From positions 1 to 64,000 of the forward strand of contig JAMZAV010005044.1 in assembly GCA_024449915.1 (NCBI GenBank): a DNA stretch of 64,000 nt. Direction: 5' to 3'. This document shows, piece after piece, positions 43,913 to 55,348 of this stretch. Made by a program: the position numbers and the translations under genes. The notes under the pieces were generated by a model, which made no database searches, was not told the origin of the DNA, and worked only from the letters and a program-made list of their open reading frames with translations. The stretch's first letter is position 1. Each line of letters starts with the position of its first letter. Origin of the DNA: Sweltsa coloradensis. Taxonomy: Eukaryota > Arthropoda > Insecta > Plecoptera > Chloroperlidae.

Positions 43913-44675
43913 CTCAAGCGTATCTCGACGTGAATAAAAAAATTTCAAATTTGGCATATTAACAAATAATTACCTGATACACAATAATGCAAAAAGAAAA
44001 AGTAGGCTTCCTGAACTACTTTACGATATATTCAGGTCTAGTTTGAAGATCGCCCTATCCCATAGCATGGGGAACATGGAAATATATACACTTTTCGACC
44101 TTTACTTACGATTTTAAATAACTTCTTGTGAATAAATTCTGTTTAAAAACTGTTTTTCTCAAAGAATATTAAATTCCGAATGATATGAGAACAAGAAAAT
44201 AGTACGTTCCTGAACTAATTTAGAAGTTATAGCATCCTGAAGTGCAACCTGACGATTTGACTTGGCAACCCTGTAAACTTAACTCAGATCTTATTGGCTT
44301 AGAGCCTTTAGCACATTTGCAGGGAGATTTCAAAATGTAATTTTGCTACTGAACCGGTATAAGAATTAATAGAAAGATAATACTTGTTTTATACAGGCAG
44401 CCAATGAAGTTGCAATTAATTATTAATTACATATATTATGTGCTATATATTTCAACAATAAATTGCATTTGATAGGAGAAGGATGTTAGAAAATGACAGA
44501 TTCCTGACCCAATACACAATGAATGTATTGATGTACTATTATGTAATTGCAGTTGTGGAGGTGGCGGAGTAGTGTGGAGAATGAGATGCACGATACCAAA
44601 ATTGTACAATATAATTTTTCCTTATCTTGCTTGAAAGCCAGATTTATCTGCTCGACAGCCAGTGCACTACCGATC

Positions 44676-44694
44676 TCCCCCCCCCCCCCCCCCG
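44676..44694 (+). repeat. Poly-C tract
   Basis: An uninterrupted run of about 17 C. Assembly length is uncertain in such runs. Confidence 0.95.
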
Positions 44695-45202
44695 AACCAA
44701 ACACGACAACGCATCGTGACCTTGACTAGACTGTTGTGACTAGATATACAGCAGATCAAAGAACAGGGAACAATGAGTTTTCTTCATTTTATATAGCAAC
44801 TAGCCAGTTGGCCTTTTCCACATTATAGTAAAACAGTCTTCCTCTTACGTGATTGTGAATTACCACTTCATCAGTATGTCATTATTTACTGGACAGCATT
44901 ACATCTCGGCTATTACGATAATTATTGATGAGCGCGATTTTTAGCAGTTCATTAGACACCCCACCCACTCGATTTTTTGTGTTACTACCCTGGTAACCTG
45001 CGGGTAATGTGGACGGGTCGGGTAACGGGATCGTATAAAAGTCGGGCTTCGTCATATCATAAGTGAAAGCTCCTACAGGCAAATACAGACTGGATAAAAG
45101 TTTTCTATTTTAGAGTAAATTGCACTAAAAGATTACAGTAATAAAATGTATTTCAGATAATACGCAAACAATAATTTTTGGATAAAAATAAAAAAGTAAA
45201 AA

Positions 45203-45280
45203 AGTAGTCAGAGCCGGGGTTTGAACCGGCTACCTCTCGCGTGCTACGCGGACGCGCTATGCCTAAGCCAAAGTGTACTG
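45203..45280 (-). tRNA. tRNA-like gene or SINE head, pol III boxes and T-run
   Basis: On the minus strand an A-box-like TTGGCTTAGGCATAGC is followed by CGCGT/ACGCG stems and a perfect T-arm (GCCGG-TTCAAAC-CCCGGC) with a consensus B box. Downstream T-runs (CTTTTTTAC, TTTTTTA) could end pol III transcription. The acceptor stem pairs poorly and the anticodon loop is too long. It is more likely a tRNA-derived SINE or pseudogene than a working tRNA. Confidence 0.45.
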
Positions 45281-45954
45281 TGGCTGCCGGCCGCTTAGAG
45301 AGATACTGATGCAGTCTGCCGCTGACTATTGTGTGCGCGCTGGGTTCAAATAATTATAAACGCTTTGTAATTGGCAATAAATGCACGTTTTACTCTTTTG
45401 AAGTATTCTGCCAATGTTTCTTTAATTTAATAAAATGCTACATATATCATATATATTTCATTACTAATTATTTTGGTATGATACAAATACGAATTGGCAG
45501 TTCTCACGAATATCGTTGGCCTAGGCCTGCAGCTTGTTGTAGGGGCCCGCGAGACACTGTGATTACAGTGATGCCAGATCTTTTGTTGGTAGTTAATACC
45601 TTTAATATGCATCTAATTAAATAAAAACTAAACACCAATAATATTTACTTTATTTAAAAAGCGTTTCAGAAACACAATTTGTCTTTATTGATGCATAAAC
45701 CGTGTTTTATTATTATTAGAAAAAACAAAAATACACTAGTCAAATCACAGCCTGTGAATAATAACAATAAAAAATCCTGTTATGTGTCTATTTTGTTTTA
45801 AAAGTGAGCTTCATTTCGGCTTCATTCATTTAAAATACGTAAACAAAGTGTGTTTTATTTAATTGTCCGTTGTTAGTTTATTTTGAGTTGATATATGGAA
45901 TCTCATAAATCTCTCAAAAACTAGAGATTACATTCGCTTGAGCTACCTTAAGTC

Positions 45955-46268
45955 AGAGAGTCCAGCAGAAGGGCGAAAGTGCACTAAGCTATGTTTATGC
46001 TAAGATTGAGCTGTGTGATAGGGTAGGCTTGGTGTGGGGTGAAGAAAGAGCTAGGTGGTGTTTGAAAGGCTTTTTGCCAGAGTTCCATCTGTTCCTGAGG
46101 CATAAATCGTTTATGGATGAAAAGGAGTTGTTGGATACGTTGCGGCCGCTGGAGAAGATTGTGAACAAACCAGTTATTCGGTTGGATCGCAGGATGGAAA
46201 ATTTAAAGGAAGAATTTAAAAATCTAGGCAGTGACAATCATGGTCAAAATGCAATATACAGTATGTAG
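45955..46268 (+). pseudogene. Retrotransposon gag fragment
   Basis: A plus-strand frame reads RVQQKGESALSYVYAKIELC, then GEERARWCLKGFLPEFHLFL and KELLDTLRPLEKI. This is the 'q..gES..sYv...l.lc...' and 'r.ilkGl.pe' pattern of LTR-retrotransposon capsids. The short frame is otherwise isolated. Confidence 0.55.
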
Positions 46269-46579
46269 CGTATATATATTGGTGTAAATAATTTATATCG
46301 TAGGACGTGCACGGACGCAGAGCACCAAGGGACGAAAGCATAAGGACGTGTGTAAATAGACAGTGCTCATAACGTAGTTCCAACAAGTCTGGATTCAGCT
46401 GGAGCTGAGCGCGAGCAGTGAGCAACTCAGTAATTCTCATGCGTGGAGCGTGAGTGTTTACCGACGGTGCGCTACGCGCTGAACCGGCTGGCCGAGGGCT
46501 GCCTGCATGGGTCCGGGAGCCGTGAGCGCTCGGTGAAAATATGCGCGAGCTTGAAACTACGGTGAGGCGAGCGCGCGAG

Positions 46580-46608
46580 CTGACAGACAGACAGACAGAC
46601 AGACAAAA
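46580..46608 (+). repeat. (GACA)n simple repeat
   Basis: Six to seven GACA units. The surrounding 46,420-46,680 is unusually GC-rich, with GAGCG/CGTGAGCG motifs and no gene. Confidence 0.9.
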
Positions 46609-47919
46609 GATCAGTCTGAGGGATGAGCGGACGGACGAACGGAGCGGGCCGTGAGCGACGCGCCTAGTACCAGGACTCGCGTCTTGAGCTTGACAAACAC
46701 AGGGTGTTTCGAAGAAATGCGGACGTGACGTCTAAAGTGTTTTCGGAAAAAATGATGACATAAACAGGGATTGGTCATATAGTTTAGGGGTTAAGGGACA
46801 CAGATAGGGTGAACCTTGCATTTCATTCTAGAAGCAAGCCACTTGGCACAGTTACTTATTTAACCTTATTGATTGATTGAATCGATGGTGCCAAGATGAA
46901 ATTACCATATGGCACCACTGGCACAGTGGCGGACTGGGGGCCGCCCAATGACACGTTGTATGTGCGAGTTTGTATGTTCGATCAGTCAAACAAGCTGAGC
47001 GGGGACTCAATCACTTACTAGACCTTATTGATTGATTTAAACGATGGTGCCAAGATAATATAGCCATAGTGCATCACTGGCACAGTGGCGGACTGGGGGC
47101 CACCCAGTGACACGTTGGATATTCGTTTGTGTATGTTCGATCAGTCGAACAAGCTGAGAGGGGACTCAAATCATTCGTAATGTTCCGCTCATTTCTATGA
47201 AGGTATCGTGGAAACCGTATTTGGCAGAATTTACCTTTTGGAGACAAAAAACGGCAATAAAGGCACATTTCAAATCGAACCGAAGACTTATTGACTGATG
47301 TCGTTTGGAGATATGACACAAATTCTAGATAATTAAACACAAGAGGTAGGCTAAGTTCTAATAAAGCAGGACACTAAAAATGGTAGCTTTTGGTTGTGAA
47401 CATAAAAAAATGACAAAAAAGGCGAAGTTTGTGAAAGCAATGAAAGCAAATATCGACTGCCCCTTAGCCTTGAGAGAGGTTGCAATGACTGTTATGTGAC
47501 GCACAAAATATAAAGATATGTTTCGGTGTCGGTAAATTTAGAAGCTTTTGGCTGTGGGAATAATAACAACAAAAAGAACGAAATTTCGCATTTTGTATGT
47601 AGCCCATGTGACACGTTGGATATTCGTTTTGAATATTCGATTAGTCGAACAACCTGAGAGGGTACTCAAATCATTCGTAATCTTCCCCTGAATGTTCCCC
47701 AACGTGTTAATCGAACTCGGCAATATTTTGCCTTTGGAGTAAAAAAAAACGGCAATAAAAGAACATTTCAAATCGAAGACTATTTGACTGACTGATCGCT
47801 GGGAGGTTGGCAATAATATTCTTGAATTTAAAAAACAATATTTAAATAATATTGCAGGCACACTAATTGGTACAAACAGGCACATGAACTGCATTTAGAT
47901 TCAACAGAGGACATTGTAC

Positions 47920-49260
47920 TCTTGATTAGGTTTAAATTTTGGGATCTCGCTCTTCAGCTGGAATTGGCAATTCAGCAGTTTATCCGATCAATTAGGCAGT
48001 CAAACGTTGACATGTATTTTCAGTCTATGCAAATGCTTTTTTCACGGTTCTTTGGATCCAGTCAATTACGCCAATGGCTTTCGTTCCATCTAAGGTACAT
48101 GGTGCTAGAACAAGTAAATCTCACTATAAAACAAGAATTCTGCTCTGGATCGTTCGTCGTCCACGAGTCTCAAGGCCTTTCTCCACGATGGCACTAGATC
48201 TAGCACATGAACAGCTAAATGCATACATCAAAGGTGATGGTAAAATCATTGGTCTCACACAGAACTCTACTGCACAGGATATGTGGATGCTTGCAAGCTC
48301 GCAGATATCTTCCTTAGTTCAAAAATTTGAAACGAGCCAAGGTATATCCGGTGATCCAGAAGATACGCCGATCAGATATCACCAAGACATCAAATCAATA
48401 CGCACAACGTTCCAAAGAGACGTCATTTCTGAAAGCAGTATTTGGAAAATACGGAAATACGTTCTTGGAAGATAGTGCGGTGCTCTCCAACATTGAGTCG
48501 AAACAATTAAGTGGCAAGTTATTGTTCTGCTGCATTAATGGATACTATAAAGCGCAACAAGTTTGCGGTATTTAGTAATCAGAAGAAAAAAGGTCTGAAA
48601 ACTATAACAGGAAATAAAGTTGCCTCGGTAAGATATGACTGTTTATTTTTCAGCAATTTGTTTATAACAAGTGCATGTCAGAGTGAGACCAGTGTAGGAG
48701 ATTTACAGGAGTTCTCCAGACACTAAAACCAGCCATTTCCCCCTTCCTTGATCAGCATGGGTGGCCCTCATGCATGCAACAAGTCGAACATCATTCAGTG
48801 CTTGATGGCTTGTGAAGGTGCAGTTGCTCAGTCTGTCCCACCTGTGCAAGCAGTACTAATGGTGCGGCTGTAGTCAACATGTTAACCCCCAAAGCAAGCA
48901 AGACGTTCGCAAAATATATACAGGATGTGTATCAACCATATCTCAGGTCAGCTGGAGGCTCTGGAGCTCGCGCAGGACGTGTGGACATTGTTTAGGACGT
49001 CTACCTTGGTGATGGCCTTAAAATGTTCATTGTGCATTGCACAGAGTGGGCAAGAGTTCTACTCCACCCTGGATACAGATGTCCTGATTTCATTCAACAG
49101 GGAGTCAATGCTCAGTCTTTGACCCTGTGACCACTGGAGAGGTTTGAAGTCCATAATGGTTCGAACTGTCGACACGGATGCCATTGTACTTGCTTTTTCT
49201 GCTGTACAGAATCTAGTTGGAGAGCCGTAGCTTTGGGTGTCTTTTGGCTCTGGAAAAGGT
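47920..49260 (+). pseudogene. Transposase-like gene of a widespread unnamed family, heavily broken
   Basis: Pieces in order across several frames: FKFWDLALQLELAIQQFIRS, QWLSFHLRYM, CSGSFVVHESQGLS, then (after a frameshift near 48,185) ALDLAHEQLNAYIKGDGK and IGLTQNSTAQDMW. Next come FGKYGNTFLEDSAVL, MDTIKRNKFAVFSNQKKK, YDCLFFSNLFITSACQ, and NQPFPPSLISMGG. Then VNMLTPKASKTFAKYIQDVY, GRVDIV-stop-DVYLGDGLK, and VRTVDTDAIVLAFSA. I recognise this string of motifs ('AHEQ.NA..KGDGG.IGLT', 'RVDIVWDVY..DSLK', 'TVDTDVVVLA') from uncharacterised proteins common in invertebrate and fish genomes. The catalytic role is inferred, not shown. At least five frame breaks or stops. Confidence 0.7.
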
Positions 49261-49385
49261 AAAAATCCATCGCTGCGCATGTCACTTGGCGGGCGACGAC
49301 TGCCTTCCTGGTTCTTCCCCGTGCATGGTGACACTGTGGAAGCAATGGAAATCCTGCAGCAGTGCAGTCAAGTATTGATACTACT

Positions 49386-50016
49386 AGGTTTGTTTGGTTT
49401 GCTACACGAACTTACACTTTACACTAGTGTAGGCTCAAAATGTCTAAAAAGCGTTTTCGTATTAAGTGTAGTGTAAAGTGTAGCCGTTTGGTTTGACTTC
49501 GTGTAGTGTAAAGTGTAGAATTTCTGCACGAGCTCTAGGAGGTCGTGAAGAGTGTAGGTGTAGAAATTTAGGCGCAACATTTGAAGAGAAACAGCTTACA
49601 CCATGATGAATGACACATTCTTTCATTGACAATCCGATATAACTCCTAAAATCAATTAATAGTCTATAATTACGTATTAGAAACTGATTCGAAGTATTTT
49701 ATCATGTGGCACTGTTTTGTGATGAGGGCAAATGCGTAGGGTACTCTAACCTCAATTAGGATAAGCACTATTGAAGTTTATATTCCAAATAGCTTTTCAT
49801 CTTTCAGATAGTACACATTTTCTATCATTTTGACTCATTTAGTGCCTTCAACAGTACTGTTTGTTGTTTTATTATGTTTTTTAGTTTGACAGTTCGATGT
49901 GAGCGAATCTAGTGTAGAGTGTAGCTTAAAAAACGTTTGGTTATCCTGGGTAAAGTGTAGTGTAATTTGATTTCAAGGCCTACACCTACACTACACTAGG
50001 TAAACCAAACAAACCT
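49386..50016. mobile_element. MITE nested in the long-TIR element
   Basis: Ends are AGGTTTGTTTGGTTT (left) and AAACCAAACAAACCT (right), flanked by ACT on both sides (49,383-49,385 and 50,017-50,019). The interior is rich in GTGTAGTGTAAAGTGTAG and its complement, at 49,410-49,435, 49,466-49,520, 49,911-49,970 and 49,979-49,997, like a subterminal binding-site array. No coding potential. Confidence 0.8.
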
Positions 50017-51009
50017 ACTGTCATTTGTCAACGAGCAGACAAGCAGATTATGGAAGGAGTTGTTGTGTGGGAGGAAACGTGCAAATGAATGTATACATAA
50101 TTTGAATCTAGTCTCAAAGATGAACACCGTGTGTTTTGTTCATAGTTTTTTCTTTGTTTTGCGACTTTTATATACTAGATTTATTGTAACCTTTCTCAGG
50201 GCAGTAGGTAATTCGATTATTATTGGAATTATTGGTGCCATTTTTATCGAATTTTAATCTCAAAACCAGAAACTTCAAATATTTTGCGCCTCCGCAATAT
50301 ATTTGGTTTGGTGCGCTTCATTTTCCAATTATTGCCATCTTTCCACACATGTAGCCCCCTAGGCCAAATTGGTTCTAAAATTGAATAATTATTATGCCAT
50401 TTTTTTACCATTTTTTCTAAATCTTACTAAAACTAAAGCTTCCAATTGTTCAATTTTTGTCCAATTTTGTTCATTAAATATCAGACTTGTTGCCATCTCT
50501 CCCAGGGCTGAAGTAGGTATGCTGGTTTTGATTTTATAAATGTAGCCTTTTTTGCCGTTTATATAATCTCACAGCGAAAAGCAATTAATTTTAGTGTGTC
50601 TTAAGTATTATACTAGTTGAACCTTTGTGCTTTATCGGCCTGTCACAATATCTAACGATATCAGTCAATAACTCTTTGCTTTCAAATGTGCCTTTATTGC
50701 CGTTTTTTGTCTCCAAAAGGTAAATTCTGCCAGTAACGATTTCCACGTTACCTTCATAGAAATAAGGATAAATTTACGAATGATTTGAGTCCCCTCTCAG
50801 CTTGTTTGACTGATCGAATATATAAAAACGCACATACAACGTATCGCTGGGCGGCCCCCAGTCCGCCACTGTGCCAGTAGTGCAATATGGCAATTTTATC
50901 TTGGCACCATCGATTCAATCAATCAATAAGGTCTAATAAGTAACTGTGCCAAGTGGCTTGCTTCTAGAATGAAATGCAAGGTTGAATCCCCTAACCCAAT
51001 AACTAATAT

Positions 51010-53100
51010 GTTTTACTTGGTTTCCAGGCTAAAGTAGATTACGCTTTACAAGGGTGATTGAATGCCATGTGGAGGCTAGTCTCGCCATTTAAAATGTGTG
51101 ACCTATCGTTTTGTTTAGAGTCATAATTATTATTATATATTTATGTAAGAAAGAAAATATAAACAAAAATGAAAATAAAAATGGAGGAAGGAATGTAGTT
51201 TTGTAGAGGAGTATTATAATGTATGAAGTAGGCTATAAAGAGTTCCATCTGTGCTAAAAAGAGGAATTAGTTCCTTATTAGTATTGTATATTTTATTATT
51301 GTAGTATTTCCGTGCTGTACGTGCTAGTTATTACTACGTGTGGTTAGTATAAATTTATTGTTAGGAAAATAGGAATAGTGGAAAGTGGCATTGACTGTTT
51401 CTGAATGTGTACATAGTATTCGGTTTTACCAAGCTTGTGTTGGGGTTGAATCCCTTGGTTTTACTCCACTAATTAAGCAGTGATAGGTGTGTATTGATAG
51501 TTTCTTTCATTGTTGTATATAGCCGTTTTTATAGATGGAATGTGATATTGTGTTAAGTATATTATTAGTATTGAAAATAATTATTGTCTACGGCAGGACG
51601 GAAATATGATATTTATATAAGGTGCAAGTAAGTTGTACATGTATATAAAACATAAACATAGATAGAATGTTGAGGAAAATGGAAAGTGTACGGGTGTTCC
51701 ATAGTTCTATGTCTTATTGCGACTTAGTTCGGGGAATTGCGTCATAGAGTGGAGATATTCAGTCTCTTCTGACTGGGCTGGATATAGTTCAGTAAGGATT
51801 GCTATGAACAGGAATAGGTCAATGGTTAGATCGATTACGAAGAGCAGGTGGAAACTCCTATGACAGGTCCGATCTATGTTTAGCGGGATGATGTAGTTCC
51901 TCTAGAACGCTGGCAGTAAGTCCATTGTTTAGTGTATTGTAATATATAAGGCGTCTTGAGAGATTAGTTCGAAATAATTCTTAGTTGTTGGTAGTGTACA
52001 ATAGCTGTACAGTCGTTAATAATAGTGGTTGTGAGTAGTTTTATGAAGACAGCGTGTTCAAGCTGTACTTAGGTTTAGTAGGGCGTTAGTGGGCACGGTT
52101 GGAGCGCCCCGTCCGTTTAAAATAGTATTGTCGTTGATTATGTTGGGAAATGTTGTGTGTTAATATTTAGTGTCACTAGGGTAATGAGGCGCAGCCCTGG
52201 GTGGCTTCTAATTTCATTTTGTTTTCGTCTGTGTTCGTGACTTCCGTACGGAACTAAGTTACTGTGCAATACACAGATGGTTGCAAGCTCGCCGGCGTTC
52301 TCGAGGCTGGGCTATGCACCGAGCTAATGGACTGGGCAGTGTTGCAATATTTATGCTGACTAAAGGTCTGGTTCTGATGATAGGCCTCGGCAGTAGAGAT
52401 ATGTAGGAGTCTAGCTCGACGACTGGGTATTATAAAATATCCTTGAGAACTTGTTGCATAGATTATAATTGGCACAAATATTGTGTGGCGTCGTATAGAG
52501 TTAATTGGTTAGATATATGGGCAGGTCATCTTTGGTAGTGATTTGTTTGCCTAAAATAGTTATTAATTGATTGATTTTGACTACATAATATTAGGATACT
52601 ATTAGGAATGTTAGGATTATACAGGAACATATTCTGAGTGAAAATGTTGTTTCCTTTTGTTGTCGTCAGTACTGAAGGGGTGCGGATTGCTATTTGTATT
52701 TTCAATAGTGGTTTCCGGTTCGTATCCCCAGTATGGTAAAACGGCGAGAGATACTATGTGAGAAACCTCACGTGGTCCTGCTTTTGTGTGGTGTGGAAAG
52801 AAACCAGGCAATTTGTCGTGGGGGGGGGATATTTATTTATCAGGCACTCCCATGGTTGTTTGATGGTTTGTTTTCATTTGAGTAGCGACGATATGATTTT
52901 TGAGATTTATATTTTTAGAGGAATGTCGTGGTTCCATTTATGTGTTTGTGCTTTTAGATGCAATCCGCTATGTGTTTTCACATAGTGATCCTGGGTTCGT
53001 ATCTCTAGCATGGTAAAAAAAAAAAAAAAAACAAGAGTTTGTGGGATATTAAGGAATTAGGCTATCACCGATTGTTAGTGGTTGCAGTCGGTATAATTAT
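51010..53100. other. No gene recognised
   Basis: TA/GT-rich plus-strand sequence. A G9 tract followed by ATATTTATTTATCAGG at about 52,820 looks polypurine-tract-like, and A17 lies at about 53,016. It could be LTR or untranslated leader of the env-bearing element, but no LTR pair was found. Confidence 0.4.
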
Positions 53101-53104
53101 AATT

Positions 53105-53620
53105 GCGGGTATTTAATACCTGGTATTTTCTGAGGATACCATAAGGCGTAAGTCCTAAATAATGGCCGCTGGTGGGTCGTTGTTTTGTTGGTGTATATTT
53201 AGTCATATTAAGATGTGGATTTTTATTTGAAATTGCTATATGTGGTCTTGCCCGTGATTTTCTCACAACGATTGTCTACGGGTGGTTATATGGGACCATG
53301 GTTTAAGTATAGCAGCTACAATACCATGTCGTGGTTGACATGGCGTTTTCAAAAAGGAATTGGAATATAACCTACTGTGGAAGGTTATAAAGCATTATAG
53401 TAGGTCGCACGTCCTCGGGTATTTAATACCTGGTGTTCTTGAGGATGGTATTAACATAAGGACGTAGGTCCTAAGCGATGTTTGCCAAGACCTAAAGGGT
53501 TGAGTGGTTTAATATTTCATTTTGGATTTTGATTTTGGAAATAATTTTCGTGGTCGCGCCTGATTATATCGTCAGGTGGTTTATAGGACCATGGTTTAAA
53601 TACGGTTTGTAGGTTCCACG
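53105..53620 (+). repeat. About 310-bp imperfect tandem duplication
   Basis: CGGGTATTTAATACCTGGT, a TAAGTCCTAA/TAGGTCCTAA segment, TGGTCTTGCCCGTGAT/TGGTCGCGCCTGATTA and GGACCATGGTTTAA occur at 53,105-53,310 and again at 53,417-53,615. Confidence 0.85.
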
Positions 53621-54015
53621 TGTGGAACTTGGAGACAGGTCAATCACTCGTGCGGGCAGCCTAGTTACCTGCCAGCGCGTGTGCTTGAATATGAGACCGG
53701 ATGCTGATTACTTGTGATCGGCTAGTTCTGACTTCAGTGCGTCGGCCGGCTAAGATCGTACCGTGGGAAGACACGTGTAGGAGCGTGTAGTGTACACGGT
53801 AGGGGACTGATCAACCCTACTGTTGTTGTGATTGAAAGGGGTGGTAACATCTTGTGGTATCGTTTAGGGGTGTCCTGATGGCTAGAATTAAGATTTAAAT
53901 TAAGTTAAGTTTATTTTCCTTTGGCCTTCAGCTAACGAAACCGGTTCTGGAGTTTAGGTTTATTTCACTGTATTTTCTACTAATACATCTAGGCTACACT
54001 AAGTTTAGGGAATGA

Positions 54016-54519
54016 TTGGACACTCCTGTGTTTGGCTATTACGTCATTCTGATAGTTGAAGTTGGTGGGGCGTTAGCTTGGTTAGAGGGAAGAGGGCTTC
54101 TGCGTAGGTCTACCCCTGCACATAGGGTCTGGCCGCATACGTTGTTCTCATGGGTTGTTTACTTTGTGTTGTTTTTTTTGTTTTTTTTTAATGTTTTGTT
54201 TCCAATATGGTCCGAGTCGCGGATGGTTCCGCGGAGTGTTTTGCTTTTTGGCTTTCAACAAGGCTTAGTGGATGGAAGGAAGCAACAGGCCTACGCATTT
54301 AGTTGGGTCGTCGGTCTGTTTCCAATTACGACTTTTGGGTTTTTTAAAGAAGAAATGAGGAAAAAAAAAGAGGAGCAGAAATCTAGGAAGTCCGTTTCGG
54401 TTGTCGTTTTTACTGGCTCACGGAGTTCCACGGGTTTCGAATTTCGTGTAGTCGGCAGGGCTTCATCCGGCGATGGTGGACTTCGTCGAAAGTTGTACTT
54501 TGATTTGCTGAGTGGTTAG
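54016..54519 (+). CDS. Unidentified ORF upstream of the accessory/env locus
   Basis: A 167-residue open frame with two hydrophobic stretches (LFSWVVYFVLFFLFFFNVLF at about 44-63, and FSWVVGLFPITTFGFF), then a Lys/Glu-rich segment and an Arg-rich end. It may be a small membrane protein or only chance coding. No family recognised. Confidence 0.25.
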   Translation: MDTPVFGYYVILIVEVGGALAWLEGRGLLRRSTPAHRVWPHTLFSWVVYFVLFFLFFFNVLFPIWSESRMVPRSVLLFGFQQGLVDGRKQQAYAFSWVVGLFPITTFGFFKEEMRKKKEEQKSRKSVSVVVFTGSRSSTGFEFRVVGRASSGDGGLRRKLYFDLLSG

Positions 54520-54648
54520 TTTTCTGCGGATTTTCTGCTGCCTGGTGTACGTTCTCACAGTGGTGGTAACGGCCGTGCAGTCGCTTTCCAGGATACTTTG
54601 AGTGAAGTTGTCTGTTTTTTTTCCTTGATTTTGAAACGCGTAGGTATG

Positions 54649-54836
54649 AAGTTTTCCGCGGAACAGATCGTGGGTTGGGTGATTCTGCGGACCCCTGAGG
54701 GGGACGAAGAGTTGACCGCTGTGGGGTGGCGAAGAGTGATGGACGCAGTGGAAGAAGTGATTCACGATAAGTTGGAGGACCCAGTGGAGATGTGGGACGA
54801 GTACAGTAAATATTGGCAGTACAGAAGAATTGTTTG
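54649..54836 (+). pseudogene. N-terminal part of accessory ORF, cut by LINE-tail insertion
   Basis: ATG at 54,649 starts MKFSAEQIVGWVILRTPEGD and continues into ELTAVGWRRVMDAVEEVIHD, then WDEYSKYWQYRRIV. The frame ends at the insertion. The same 178 bp (54,661-54,838) recurs beyond the insertion at 55,171-55,348 with about 8-9 differences. Confidence 0.6.
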
Positions 54837-55348
54837 TTGATTGATTGATTGGATATTGCTTTACGTCTCATATTTATGCAACTTGGCTAATCGAGACGAA
54901 GGGAGGGACGTAAGGGATGACGCGGGGGGACATGGGGTGGACAGGCCTGTGCTGGTCAGAACCAGCCACAAGCATATGGGGAGGGCAGGGGTTCCCCCAC
55001 GTCGTGGTCGTCTCCGTCTGTGTCATCATCCGTCCGTGTTGTCCTTGTCGTCGCCGTCGGGGAGGTAGTCAAAGGGAAGGGGTTCCCCGACGACGACCCA
55101 GAGCTCGCCATTAGTTTCAGGGAGTGAAACTCCCCTATTCACGGGCCAAACCGCGAGAAGGTGTCGAGTTGAACAGATCGTGGGTTGGGTGATTCTGCGG
55201 ACCCCTGAGGGGGACGAAGAGTTGACCGCTGTGGGGTGGCGAAGAGTGATGGACGCAGTGGAAGAAGTAGTTCACGATAAGTTGGAGGACCCAGTGGAAA
55301 TGTGGGACGAGTATAGTATATATTGGCAGTATAGAAGGATCGTTTGCT
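54661..55348. repeat. 178-bp direct duplication flanking a LINE-tail insertion
   Basis: 54,661-54,838 and 55,171-55,348 are about 95% identical. Between them lies exactly one copy of repeat family A. Ordinary LINE target duplications are around 10-20 bp, so this is either an unusually long target-site duplication or a tandem duplication that received the insertion at its junction. Confidence 0.85.
54838..55165 (-). repeat. Dispersed repeat family A, copy 7
   Basis: TTGATTGATTGATTGG head, GGATATTGCTTTACGTCTCA, GACGCGGGGGGACATGGGG, CACGTCGTGGTCGTCTCC, GGTTCCCCGACGACGACCC, CGGGCCAAACCGCGAGAAGG. Truncated shortly after this block, at the duplicated flank. Confidence 0.9.

Larger units (their letters stand above)
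46783..51000 (+). mobile_element. Long-TIR DNA element carrying a decayed transposase-like gene
   Basis: The left arm (about 46,783-47,310) and right arm (about 50,650-50,998) are inverse copies. Shared blocks in order are ACCTTGCATTTCATTCTAGA, GCAAGCCACTTGGCACAGTT, CGATGGTGCCAAGAT, CAGTGGCGGACTGGGGGCC, CAAGCTGAG.GGGACTCAA, and ACGGCAATAAAGGCACATTT. The left arm carries a 160-bp block twice (46,863 and 47,023), plus a third partial copy near 47,600-47,790. The right arm has it once. The interior holds the transposase-like relic (47,920-49,260) and a nested MITE (49,386-50,016). The outer ends are not exact because GGTTAGGGG/TTAGGGGTTAAGGG drift. Confidence 0.8.

Noticed and set aside
44882..45082. 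Minus-strand ORF of 66 residues as a gene
   Set aside because: Short, with no recognisable motif, splice context or repeat relation.
20822..55165. Predicted proteins over family A copies (sequences starting MIDWI.L.VSYLCNLAN)
   Set aside because: The same peptide appears wherever the repeat occurs; it is a translation of a LINE tail in antisense.
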